Below are positions 20,645 through 30,342 of a stretch of DNA of 30,342 bases, piece by piece (the stretch's first letter is position 1; each line of letters begins with the position of its first letter). The DNA lies in assembly GCA_001687465.1 (NCBI GenBank), contig LVLI01000104.1, positions 1-30,342 on the forward strand, given 5' to 3'. The notes below the pieces were generated by a model. The model had not been told where the DNA came from, did no database searches, and saw only the letters and a program-made list of their open reading frames with translations. The translations under genes were made by a program, and so were the position numbers. Origin of the DNA: Halocafeteria seosinensis. Lineage: Eukaryota > Sar > Bigyra > Bicosoecida.

Positions 20645-20868
20645 TCAAAAATGTTTATTTAGATGGGCTGCTGGTTTCGCCTAGGTGTCGGTGAAAGAAG
20701 CCACTGAGTACCCGGATGTCAGCGAACCCCCGTACTCACTGGAATGGGAACGTCTAGCTGCTCTTGATCACCACGAGGACCACAAACTGCGATGAGCATG
20801 ACCCCTACCAACAGCAGTATCCATCCCAAAGTGATCGAAGATGATCTATGCTTTGGGGCTAGTGCCAT
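20645..20868 (-). CDS. Possible 54-residue single-pass membrane protein, 2 exons
   Basis: Exon 20868-20740 encodes 43 residues beginning MALAPKHRSSSITLGW, with a hydrophobic stretch SITLGWILLLVGVMLIAVCG and an acidic end, and stops at a GTGAGT donor. A 59-nt intron and an acceptor at 20681 would add AKPAAHLNKHF and a TGA at 20645. Intron length and phase fit the neighbours. The 3' splice site is not certain: an acceptor nearer the donor gives another short tail. I recognise no family. A small tail-anchored or signal-anchor protein is the natural reading if it is transcribed. It could also be a chance frame. Confidence 0.35.
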
Positions 20869-21561
20869 GGTAATTAATTGGGCTGTTAGCTTTACGGTAA
20901 ACACAAGTTGGTTATGCTGCACTGGACGGGTATAGCCTACGTCTCACAACAAATCTTACGCTAGGATAAATACAAATACATACGCTTTATTCTGATATGT
21001 ACTTCACGCACACAGTTCACGTGACAAGAATATATCACGTGCGTGTGCGGTGTGTCGGATGTTCAGACAGAAGCAGCTCCATCAGCGTACCGTAGCGTCT
21101 CTTGCTATAAACATGTAGCTTGGACAGCGAATCGTCCCCATTCCGCAAGTTGGCATGGTCCATCAAGATGACCTGCTGCTATCGTTTTCGGTCTTTCGCG
21201 CAAGTCCCAACTGTTCAGATTGTCACTTGTGAAGCTGCACCCGCGCGCCAAATCGTAGACACCACCATAATGTACGCATGAGTTGTTAGCTGATGTAAGC
21301 AGTGCCTTGTAGTAAGCTCAGATATTAATTGGATATCCTCAAACAAATACCTGTACTTGAAAGTGCAAGAGTCTGAATGAATAGATCCTGGACGAAGTTG
21401 GAATTCAAAGAATAACGCGCGCGCAAACCCATTTTACCTCCCCGGCTCTATTGCACGCGATAGGCGCTGTACCATAGGATTAGGCACCCTGTCCGGCTAG
21501 TCTAAACACAGGGAAACAAGTGAGCTTGGAGTTGATCGAAAGTGTTATCGTCTAGGAGGAG
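20869..21561. promoter_or_regulatory. Divergent intergenic region upstream of the kinesin gene
   Basis: These 693 nt separate the possible small membrane-protein gene (leftward) from the kinesin gene (rightward). No gene is visible. Two CACGTG hexamers lie 18 bp apart (21018 and 21036). A CG-rich alternating stretch (ACGCGCGCGC) lies near 21414-21423. The kinesin promoter should be in the right half. Confidence 0.5.
21018..21041. promoter_or_regulatory. Paired CACGTG (G-box/E-box) motifs
   Basis: CACGTG occurs at 21018-21023 (in the 8-bp palindrome TCACGTGA) and again at 21036-21041 (TCACGTGC), start-to-start distance 18 bp. This hexamer is the classical site for bHLH and bZIP dimers. Close pairing in a divergent intergenic region makes a regulatory role plausible. 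It is 520 nt from the kinesin ATG and 150 nt from the small-protein ATG. Confidence 0.35.
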
Positions 21562-24500
21562 ATGGCAACAACACCGCGTGCACAAAATGGCGCTCCCGCC
21601 ACAAGTACCAACATTGGGGTGTATTGCCGCTTAAAGCCAAGGGACACAAATAGCACAACCGGTCCCGTCCAGCAGCAGACTCATCGCCCATCAAGAAGCT
21701 CTACTCCTGTTAAAGGACCAGACGTAGGTAATGGAGTTGTTACTCCGAAGAAGACTACCCGGAATTCCGTCTATGGCTCCCGCCGAAGCAGCGTGGCAAA
21801 ACGTGAAGTGACAGAAAATGAGGAACCAGACGAAGAGGCGTACGTAAACGTCGCTTATTTTTGTCTCGACATTGGTCTAGTGGCAGTGGTGAATATTTCC
21901 AAAACTATCGCAGATTGTACGTGGATGAACAACAAAATAGCATAAGGATTTTGCGGCAGTCCCAGCTTACCCCATCTAAGGAAAGGTAAGATCTAAACGG
22001 TACTTTTGACTGAGGTATTATCTCCATCATTATGTTTGGAAAGGTGTATTTTGTACAGAAGTCAATATGAATTTGATGGAGTGTTCCCTGAAGATTCAAG
22101 TCAAGAAGTAATCTTTGACAGATGTGGCAAACCACTGGTGGAACAAGCTCTAGAGGGATATACATGGTAAGTCAAGCTTGAGCAATCAGCATGGGTAAGA
22201 TGGTGTACAGCTTTCATGAGTATCAACCCCTTGGCAGCACACTTTTTGCCTACGGACAGACTGGGAGTGGAAAGACTTACACGCTTGAGGGCACAGAACA
22301 AAACCCTGGAATTCTGCCCCGAACGGGCAATCTTCTCTTTTACTATATCTCGAACTTAGCGGAGGAGTGGGATATCAAGGTTTCGGTACGTAGGCGAACC
22401 GCTTTTCATACCTGATACCAAGCGCAAACATCCAGCTTGATGATAAGGTGCAGATGTCATCAGTGGAGTTGTATCAGGAGAGATTCAAAGATTTACTAAA
22501 AAGCTCTGATCTGTGCTCCAATTCTACTAAAAGGCAGCCAAGAAAATCACGAACGTCTGTACAATCTAGTACGAACATGGATACTGGAAGAAGGTCTTCT
22601 ATGGGAATCGATGACACCCTGAAATTAAGAGAAGACCCTTCCGCGGGTACACACTTGGAAGGGGTTGTTGAGCAAACGGTAGAAAGCGCACAGAGACTAA
22701 TGGATCTAACGCAACACGCCTCTAACATTCGAGCGACAAGTGAAACGTCAATGAATAAGGTAAGCTAGTTTGGATATTTTTCTGCTTTTCGGAACCCCAT
22801 AACCTGTGTTTACATCTTCAACCAGGATTCTTCACGCTCTCACGCCATATATACTCTGAAACTTCAAGTAGAATCAAGAAATGGTAGGGAGAAAACAAAG
22901 TTTGGGAAGATAATCCTAGTGGACTTGGCTGGATCCGAAATGGTTAGAAGGACCCAAGCGACGGGTACTGTTCTGGAGGAAGCCAAAAATATCAACAAGT
23001 CCCTGTCGGCGTTAGGGAATGTAATCCGCTCCCTAGCGGAGGGAAAGAACCACGTTCCGTACAGAGACTCGAAACTAACGATGCTGCTGCGAGATGCTCT
23101 TGGGGGCAATTCTGTGACAAAATTACTGGTCACCGGAACAATGAGTTCTAAGGTAAGAGTGCATCCGAAACTCAGCAATTCCGTCTTCGTATTTTTGCAT
23201 CCACGGAATACTACAGGATATTGCTGAAACAACCTCGTCAATGCGGTTTGCCATGAGTGCAAAACAAATAAAGAACCGGGCTGAGATCTCTGTGGCCAAG
23301 AGCATCGAGGACTATCAACAAGTGAGTTTCCCCTCCAGCATGCGGGTACAGTACTGCTCACACGGGACTGCTAACTCGATCTTACGCAGATCCTATCCGA
23401 TTTAGAGTATCGTCTAAAGATGATCACTAGAGAACGAGATTTTTATAAGAAGAGATTATCCGAAATTTCCAATGGCTCTCTGGACGATTGTGGCGGAACT
23501 GGCACGGAAAACTTAAGGCGAGCAAAATCTACGGGTAGTCCGTGCAGACCCCCGCCAACCCCTCTTTCTTCCAAGAAGAAGAATGAGATTTCTTCGACGT
23601 TCCGTGATAGCAGAGTTAGCAGGAGTGGCAGGCCTCCCCAAACACCCAGAAAAGACGACTCTAATGACTATGAGGGCTGTGAAAAACAATTGTGCTACCC
23701 TATTTCTCCTGCTCGGGACGCGCATGGCGCAGAAACGAGCACGCTTGAGCTACGATTGGCTAACGCTGAAGCGGAAAAAGCACGCTTAGACTCTGAGTTG
23801 GCATCCAGTCAAGCAAAAATCGCTGAGCTGCAAGAGGAGAAAAACAAGTATCTATATCGGCAGGAAGAACTTACTACCTACACTGAGCAACTTAAAGAAG
23901 AAATCCAAGAGATGAGACTTGAGAACGAAAAACTTCGTGGGGAAGGGAGAGAGCTCCAGCTGAATCGTGATCAGCTACAGAACCAAATCGAAGAATACAA
24001 TAACGTTGACGCTAACAAGGGCGAGGAAATAGCGAAGCTAAAGCAGGAAGTTGAGTCACTTTTTAACCAGAACAAGACGTTACGGCATAACTTAAATGAG
24101 GCACAGGAAATGAAGGAGCAACTAGAAGCAAGAGCGAATTCTAGCGAAGAGACCGCTGAACACCGCCGGGGAGAGATTCAGGAAGTCTCAGCTAGGCTCA
24201 AGGACGCAGACCACAGGGTCTCCAACTTGGAGGATAAAGTCCAAGAGTGGAAGGAAAGAGCCGAAGAAGCTGAATGCAGCCAGAGCAGACTGCAGGCGGA
24301 AAACAAAGCAAACGCTGAAGAGATTCAGTGTTTGATGGACGACGTTTGCAAATTACAGTCAGACAATACTTCAGCAGTGCAAAGCGAAAACAAGGAGGTT
24401 TTGGAGCTTACACGGAATTTACAAGAGTTAGAGAAAGGAAAGACAAGCTCTGAACAGGAGGCCCAGGATCTGCGGGGGCAGCTTCGAGAAGCAATTGAGA

Positions 24501-26935
24501 CTTCCGACTCACGTAAGAACAAGCTTACGTTAGTTCTAGATAAGAAGAAGTACCTAGAAAATGAGCTAGAGGAAGCTCGCGCCAGGAACCAAACTCTCGA
24601 AGCTGCTCTCAGCGAAGCCAGGCAGGCACTTTCCGAAGCTAGCAACAGAGAAGAAGCACTAAACGAGGAAAAAGAATCCATCAAGCACCAGCTGAGAGAC
24701 GTACTCAACGACGTGGAGCGATTAGAATCCGATGCGGCGAAATCAGAGGAAGCGAAAGAACGACTTGACACCAGGTGCTCTGATCTGTGTGTCACCATTC
24801 AGAAACTGAACGACCGCATCCAGCTTGCACAGGAGGATGCTAGCTCCAGCTGCCGCGAGAAAAAAGAATGTCATGAAAGGGCTAAGGATTTGGACTTTCG
24901 ACTACAAACTACTTCGGAAGATATGCGTGTTGCTGAGAGCAAGCTATCCCAGGCTAGAAACGAAGCTTCAGCACGAGATGAGATCTTATCTTCGTTGCGT
25001 GAGGAGAACCGGCTCCGTCAAGTCCAGCTAGAAGAGCTCTGTGACCTTTTCAAAAACCATGAATCGCAACTTGTAAAGAGTGAACACGAAAATACGAAAT
25101 TAGGAATGCTCCTAAAAGAGCAGCGGGGGCACTATCTAAGAGAGAAGCTATCCTATAAAGCTCAGGTCGATGGCTTTGAGGCTAAGTTTGAAGAAGCAAA
25201 GTGTAAAATGGATGGGTTGACTGAGCAGTATCATTTGCTCCAGGAAGATTACAGATCTAACCAAGCTGAGATGCAGAGAAGATTGGAGTCACTTTCCAAA
25301 GAAATGGAGAGTACTGGACAAGAGAATTCGATGCTGCAGCAGGGAACCGAAAGACTCGAAAAAGACAACCATAGAATTCAGGCTGAAACTGCTCGAGTAA
25401 ATGAAGAACTGTTTGAAGCAAAATCCGAGCTTTCGCGAGCTAACATCACAATGCAGGATAAAAACAAGAAGCTCACGCCGGAGGCTTCCGATATTGACAC
25501 TGCCAAATGCCCGAGGAGCCAACTGGAAACGTTGGAAAAAACGAAGACAGGTCTCGACCCGTCGTCAAGGCGATACCAAGCTGCTTACAGTCGTCTGGTC
25601 AAGGCAACAAGCGTGTCAGAATCAATCAAAGGAAAAGAGCTGCATGCTGGGAAGAGAAAGTGCAACACTGCAGGAGAGAGCAGAGAGGAGAGGGCCAAAG
25701 TCCAGCAACTGGAAGATAAAAATCGTTTCCTCCAAGCAGAAAATGAGAACCTTTCGCAAGGTCTTCAACGAGTGTCTACGGAGAAAGATATTTCAGTAGC
25801 ACGGGCGATCAAACTGAAGGCAGATATCTTTCAGATCCAACAGGATACTAGGCAATGGAAACCGACAAATCTGCAGCTGGTGAGTAAACGTTTGGTAAAT
25901 ATACCCCCGACATGTTCGAACAACAACCAGACAACCGAAGGTTCTCAGGCTAACCCGAGTTCGGCCGCTCAGCTTGTCGTTAGAGTCAATAGCGCCGAAT
26001 CAGAAAACATCAAACTCAACGCAGAAGTTGCCAATGAGTCCCGGGCACATGCGCACAGCAAAGTCCTGATTGAATCACTCCGGCGACAAGTAGACATGTT
26101 GGAGCAACGTGTGTCTACTCTTAGAACTATCCTTTTCGAAGATGAGAGACTCGATGAAAACGAACATAGTCTTGATAACTCGAGAGTACGATACAGTGGC
26201 GATGCACAAAACGAGTTACTGCTGGAGGAATGTTCCGCTCTAAGAGTTGCTTTGAATAGGGAGCGAGAAGCGGTCAAGAGCTTAATTAATGATTCGGACA
26301 GGCCAGTGGACGGCCGCAATCCGGTATCATCTAAACTGAAATACAAATGCCAGATATACAAACTGAAGAAGAAAATAAAGGCGCTAGAAGACTGTACCCG
26401 CCACAGCAATTCGGAACTGATCAAGGCAAAGGAGCATGAGGAAGTCTTACAATCGCAGCTGCAGATGTACAAGTGGTCCGCTGAAAGGTGGCAGCAGCAG
26501 CTCCTAGAAACGCAGCGAAAACAAGATGCACTGCATAGTGATATGTACGCGGAGATACTCCGTCTTCAAGGCCAGCGGAACGCATACAGTGAAGATTGCG
26601 CACAAATAATGGCTATGGTCCAGGATAAATTCCGTGAGAAAAATTCTTTGCAAATGGAAAGCCATGAGAATAGTTGCTCCCAAGAGCTACGCAGAGCGGA
26701 GCGAAACACTGAATGCAGCGAGCTCCGTGGCAGCGGGTTCTCTCCATTTGCTGTACATTTACGAAAGCACAAGACAGTTACAGTTACGCAGCGGAGCCAG
26801 AAGCAGTACCCGAATGCGAAACGCAACCTTTCTGCCAACAGGCCTGAGGTACTATCCCCTTTGGCCCAAAACTCGAGGAAGTATGACAGCCCTCAGTGCG
26901 GCTCTAGTCCCTCGGATGCAATCATGGGCCTCTGA
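21562..26935 (+). CDS. Kinesin-1-like motor protein with very long coiled coil, 8 exons
   Basis: Exons 21562-21839, 21914-21985, 22059-22166, 22238-22385, 22454-22759, 22826-23152, 23217-23321, 23390-26935; 1629 residues. An acceptor at 21886 would add 9 residues but leave a 47-nt intron. The motor domain is N-terminal (about 20-440): [23 protein letters not shown], the P-loop [12 protein letters not shown] (nucleotide site near 159-166), switch I NKDSSRSH, switch [10 protein letters not shown], and [13 protein letters not shown] with [18 protein letters not shown]. About 45 Ser/Lys-rich residues are inserted between ERFKDLL and [10 protein letters not shown], where kinesin-1 has a short loop. 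The motor exit [17 protein letters not shown] resembles the kinesin-1 neck region and suggests a plus-end-directed microtubule motor. The single last exon (1181 codons) is almost entirely Glu/Lys/Leu/Gln-rich coiled coil, then a basic, Ser-rich tail. This is longer than ordinary kinesin heavy chains (about 950). Cargo and exact subfamily are not evident. Confidence 0.93.
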
Positions 26936-27058
26936 GGGTCACTTGATAACACACGTCTCACACGGTAAGTAGCCCTGGTACGAACTGGCGTCGGATCTAG
27001 TAGCAGGCTTATGGGAAAAATAAGACCAATTGTTGCAATGCTGGATGACTGTACAGTA

Positions 27059-30000
27059 TCATTGTTTCGGAGACGATGCATTCTTTTTCCAGGGCCTTCC
27101 CGTTCTGTTCCTGCGTCGCCCCCAAATATTTTTATCTGGCCGAAATTTTCTGGCGGCTCTAGCTGCACTAGCTACTGGGGAGTTGGGCCGCATCACTTGG
27201 TCTGCTGGTAGTTCCGCCATCTGAACCTTCTGCTTCGGTTCTTCTGGCGGATCCACACGCATTTGTTTAAATTCCACCTTACTGTTGTTCGTTAGCCTTC
27301 TAGTTCTTTGAGAGTTATCATCACAAGGTGTTCGGAGTCCCCCTTCACTGGCAATGCTTGGTAGCTGCTCGTGTTGCTTCGATTCTTCGTCATGTGGAAG
27401 ATCACGTCCATTTCTTGTTCTGTCGCTCGATTCGGATACATTGATTCGAATTATCGGAGGCGGCTCTGCAAGCACTGACGCTCTCCATTGAAGCAATTTC
27501 AATGCAGCCCGGTGGCTAGTACTTAGTTGAGAGCTAACAATTTCGTTGGTGTTGGTGATTGTTGAATCCTCTGTACCACCCGAAGGACTTCTCAGTGAGA
27601 CAATTCTCCAAGCATTGGGGTGGCTCTCCACGCTCCTGTCAAATTCAACGAATGTGAGTGGTTCGACCGAGCCTGACCGTGCCGACATGCTTTCAGCGTC
27701 CGTGGGAGGAGGGGCCAGAGGGTTGATGCCACGCACTGGGTTTATACTATCCCGCTCACTGCGTTCAGTACCGGGACTGAGTAACATTCCCCGATGCTCC
27801 AGTCTGCAGTCTCTGTTGTCCGGATTCGCGACTAGCCTCATTACTTTGATAGGTCTCCCCAACTTTTCCGCATATATCTGCTTAATGTCATCTGCTCGGG
27901 CAGAGTTACTGCGGTTATACCGTCTCCTAACGAAAACAAACACCAACATCACAATCAAAGCCAGAAGCAGTATGCCGGGGACACCAGCAGAAACTGCCAT
28001 CCTGCCTATTTCTTGGTTTGCATGACCCGCCGGATTTGGCTGGCAGGATGCATCAGTATCAGTGGCACTAGTTCCGCTTCTGCAAGAGATGCACCGTGTT
28101 TGTGATCCGTCGGGAACCGCACCTTGCCCACACGAGTAACATACTGAATCATTTGATCGTGATACTTCGTACGGAGCGCAGGAGATACAAGCCGACCGCT
28201 GACTGTTGGGGATGCTACCACTACTGCACAAACTGCATTCTGCATCAATATTGCTAGCGACTTCGTACTCGGAACAGTTGAAGCAGCTATCTTGGGTCGC
28301 CGAAGGAACGTAGCCGTCACCGCATGTTTGGCATTCTGAATGTCTCTCCGTTGCAAACTGATGTGGTTCACATTCATGGCACTCACTCTGATGTGAATTC
28401 GGCACGACTCCTTTGCCACAGGAAGTGCAGATAGCGTCTTCCTTACCGGAAATTCGATTTGGTGCGCACTGGCGGCACGATGCTGCAGATTCATCAGGGA
28501 CCACTCCGACACCACACCTGTAACATGCAGCATCAGTTCCTGCAGCCACCTCAAATCTCCTGCAAGATACGCACTCTGCTTGATGAGTATCTGGAACAAA
28601 ACCAGGCTGGCACGTTTTACAAAATGCATCCTTAGCTGATGCCACTTCGAAGTCGAGACAGTGCTCACATCCATCCTTGTTCAAGTTAGGAACCTTGCCA
28701 TCACCACAGAGACTACACCCGATGGCACCACTTTCGGAAAACAAATGAGACGGGCAATCCTCACAAACACCAGTGGAAGCGTTAGCAAATTGACCTTTGC
28801 CACACTCGTAGCACACAGGCTCCAGCGGCCCAGAACCACTATTTTGAGGGCACGTCTCGCACTCTCCTCGATCTTTGCTGGGGACCCTACCAGCTCCACA
28901 AGACCGACAGATCGTATCCGTGACAGTCGCGATATAATTCCCAAAACACTGTACACAAGCACTGCGATCCCCGTTTGGAACGCTACCCAGTCCGCAAGCA
29001 CGGCACTGCTCATCCCCTACAGCCGCATATTCCCAGGCACTACAATTTTGACAATAGTCTTTGGTAGAAGACGGAATTGTTCCAACTCCACAATCATGAC
29101 ATTCAGCATCCGTTGATCCGGCCATCTGAGACTCCGCACAAGACATACACTCTCCTTGATTGGAGGTTGGCACCATGCCTTTCTCGCATACTCGACAGGT
29201 TTCATCGTTTCGACCAGCAACTTTGTAATCAAGACATGCCTCGCATCCATTTCGTGTAGCATTGGGAATCATTCCAGGACCGCAACGGTAACAAATGTCG
29301 TCTTGATCTCCAGCATACATGTTATCCGTACACGATTTACACCCAGCTTGATCTCCATTGGGTACTTTCCCGGGACCACACATCTGACAAACACTGTCCG
29401 TCGAGGAGGCCACGAGGTGCGGAGGGCAAGTAGTACATTCGCTCTGCTCATCATTGGGAACTTTACCCTCGCCGCAGGCATGACATTCAGCATCGTCTTG
29501 AGTTGCGTATTCCCAGTTGCTACATGTTTGGCATTCACCGCTCCAGGGACCGGGAACCTGCCCAGGGTCGCACGTGGAACAGCCTTCATCGTCCTCCGCA
29601 GCTACCTGATTCTTTGAACAAGTTCGGCAACTACCTTGGGTCTCTGTAGGAACCCTCCCACGTCCGCATGACCGGCACATATAGTCAGTCGTATGTGCAA
29701 TTTGATGCACTTCGCAAAGCTCGCAGTCGCTTTTGACATTGTTCGGCACCTTCCCTATACCACAGCTGTGGCATTCGTCGTCGCCTTCAGTGGCATATTC
29801 CCAGGCACTACAATTTTGACAATAGGCTTTGGTAGAAGACGGAATTGTTCCAACTCCACAATCGTGACATTCAGCATCCGTTGATTCGGCGATCTGAGAC
29901 TCCGCACAAGACATACACTCTCCTTGATTGGAGGTTGGCACCATGCCTTTCTCGCATACTCGACAGGTTTCATCGTTTCGACCAGCAACTTTGTAATCAA

Positions 30001-30342
30001 GACATGCCTCGCATCCGTTTCGCGTAGCATTGGGAATCATTCCAGGACCGCAACGGTAACAAATGTCGTCTTGATCTCCAGCATACATGTTATCCGTACA
30101 CGATTTACACCCAGCTTGATCTCCATTGGGTACTTTCCCGGGACCACACATCTGACAAACACTGTCCGTCGAGGAGGCCACGAGGTGCGGAGGGCAAGAG
30201 GTGCATTCGCTCTGCTCATCATTGGGAACTTTACCCTCGCCGCAGGCATGACATTCTTTATCTTGTTCAGTAGCAAACTCCGACGCACTACAATTTTGAC
30301 AATAGTCTTTGGTAGAAGACGGAATTGTTCCAACTCCACAAT
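27059..30342 (-). CDS. Cysteine-rich receptor-like type I membrane protein (Ephrin_rec_like/GCC2-GCC3 type repeats), 5' part cut by window edge
   Basis: The frame is open from the right edge (first whole codon at 30340) to TGA at 27059: 1093 residues with no intron; the N-terminus and signal peptide lie outside. Residues 1-766 are an unbroken series of C-x2-C-x12 units, 47 complete ones plus a partial first. Types alternate: one has CGxGxVPN after the pair, the other an acidic/aromatic segment ending just before the next pair, giving a 32-residue module. This spacing is that of ephrin-receptor-like/GCC2-GCC3 extracellular repeats. One transmembrane helix follows (about residues 785-804, at 27929-27988) and is bounded by RRRYNR, so the repeats face outside and a 289-residue Ser/Arg-rich tail faces the cytoplasm. 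The tail has no kinase or other domain I recognise. Part of the repeat array is a recent duplication. A role in adhesion or sensing is inference. Its stop lies 123 nt from the opposing kinesin stop. Confidence 0.85.
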   Translation of the reverse strand, partial: CGVGTIPSSTKDYCQNCSASEFATEQDKECHACGEGKVPNDEQSECTSCPPHLVASSTDSVCQMCGPGKVPNGDQAGCKSCTDNMYAGDQDDICYRCGPGMIPNATRNGCEACLDYKVAGRNDETCRVCEKGMVPTSNQGECMSCAESQIAESTDAECHDCGVGTIPSSTKAYCQNCSAWEYATEGDDECHSCGIGKVPNNVKSDCELCEVHQIAHTTDYMCRSCGRGRVPTETQGSCRTCSKNQVAAEDDEGCSTCDPGQVPGPWSGECQTCSNWEYATQDDAECHACGEGKVPNDEQSECTTCPPHLVASSTDSVCQMCGPGKVPNGDQAGCKSCTDNMYAGDQDDICYRCGPGMIPNATRNGCEACLDYKVAGRNDETCRVCEKGMVPTSNQGECMSCAESQMAGSTDAECHDCGVGTIPSSTKDYCQNCSAWEYAAVGDEQCRACGLGSVPNGDRSACVQCFGNYIATVTDTICRSCGAGRVPSKDRGECETCPQNSGSGPLEPVCYECGKGQFANASTGVCEDCPSHLFSESGAIGCSLCGDGKVPNLNKDGCEHCLDFEVASAKDAFCKTCQPGFVPDTHQAECVSCRRFEVAAGTDAACYRCGVGVVPDESAASCRQCAPNRISGKEDAICTSCGKGVVPNSHQSECHECEPHQFATERHSECQTCGDGYVPSATQDSCFNCSEYEVASNIDAECSLCSSGSIPNSQRSACISCAPYEVSRSNDSVCYSCGQGAVPDGSQTRCISCRSGTSATDTDASCQPNPAGHANQEIGRMAVSAGVPGILLLALIVMLVFVFVRRRYNRSNSARADDIKQIYAEKLGRPIKVMRLVANPDNRDCRLEHRGMLLSPGTERSERDSINPVRGINPLAPPPTDAESMSARSGSVEPLTFVEFDRSVESHPNAWRIVSLRSPSGGTEDSTITNTNEIVSSQLSTSHRAALKLLQWRASVLAEPPPIIRINVSESSDRTRNGRDLPHDEESKQHEQLPSIASEGGLRTPCDDNSQRTRRLTNNSKVEFKQMRVDPPEEPKQKVQMAELPADQVMRPNSPVASAARAARKFRPDKNIWGRRRNRTGRPWKKNASSPKQ
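29030..30254. repeat. Intragenic direct duplication, two ~457-bp copies offset by 768 bp
   Basis: Positions about 29030-29486 and 29798-30254 are nearly identical, with about 9 differences counted by eye (roughly 98%). The offset of 768 bp is exactly 16 CxxC units of 48 bp (eight 32-residue modules), so the frame and module phase are kept. A further partial copy of the same start (the segment containing CAATTTTGAC) begins again at 30291, 480 bp (10 units) beyond the second, and runs off the window. Confidence 0.85.

Noticed and set aside
24325-24798. 157-codon Ser/Arg/Leu-rich minus-strand frame inside the kinesin coiled coil
   Set aside because: It is the mirror image of a Glu/Lys/Leu coiled coil; Ser/Phe-rich antisense frames are an expected by-product.
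28661-29116. Plus-strand and alternative minus-strand frames in the receptor-like gene (28006-28674, 28681-29013, 29156-29617)
   Set aside because: They arise from the regular 48-bp repeat, which keeps several frames open; only the frame with CxxC periodicity leads into the membrane helix and tail.

Overview
The window is nuclear DNA of a eukaryote with compact, intron-rich genes. I predict 43 introns. Almost all are 59-100 nt, they begin GT(A/G)NG and end AG, and TAA, TAG and TGA are all used as stops. The gene set (AVT-type amino-acid carrier, GT69 glycosyltransferase, glycine-cleavage T protein, sphingosine-1-phosphate lyase, kinesin, cysteine-rich receptor-like protein) together with short uniform introns suggests an alga or other protist. 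A red alga or stramenopile would fit, but the sequence does not settle the lineage. I see no transposon, virus, CRISPR array, tRNA or rRNA.

Layout: (1) 743-2828 (+) amino-acid transporter, tail to tail with (2) 2865-5095 (-) GT69 mannosyltransferase-like protein. (3) 5615-9173 (+) is a threonine-aldolase-fold protein that has lost its PLP lysine and carries a long disordered, basic-ended tail. (4) 10439-12196 (+) is an SCP/FCP1-like phosphatase fold that has lost the catalytic aspartates. (5) 13165-14148 (+) is a small EEF1AKMT4-like methyltransferase. (6) 14605-16423 (+) is the mitochondrial glycine-cleavage T protein. (7, 8) 16520-18247 and 18465-20221 (-) are tandem sphingosine-1-phosphate lyases. 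(9) 20645-20868 (-) is a possible 54-residue membrane protein. (10) 21562-26935 (+) is a kinesin-1-like motor with a very long coiled coil. (11) 27059 to beyond 30342 (-) is a receptor-like protein with at least 47 CxxC units, one transmembrane helix and a cytoplasmic tail.

The genes do not form one pathway; this is an ordinary mixed eukaryotic neighbourhood. The points most worth a second look are the two adjacent predicted pseudoenzymes (3 and 4), a palindromic AGCCGCC element upstream of both lyase copies within otherwise diverged flanks, the indel-free 16-residue cysteine periodicity and recent internal duplication in gene 11, and a splice-donor pattern in which +5 is always G while +4 varies widely (12 of 43 introns begin GTACG). 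All exon boundaries were placed by reading frame, splice consensus and remembered family consensus, without transcripts or database searches.
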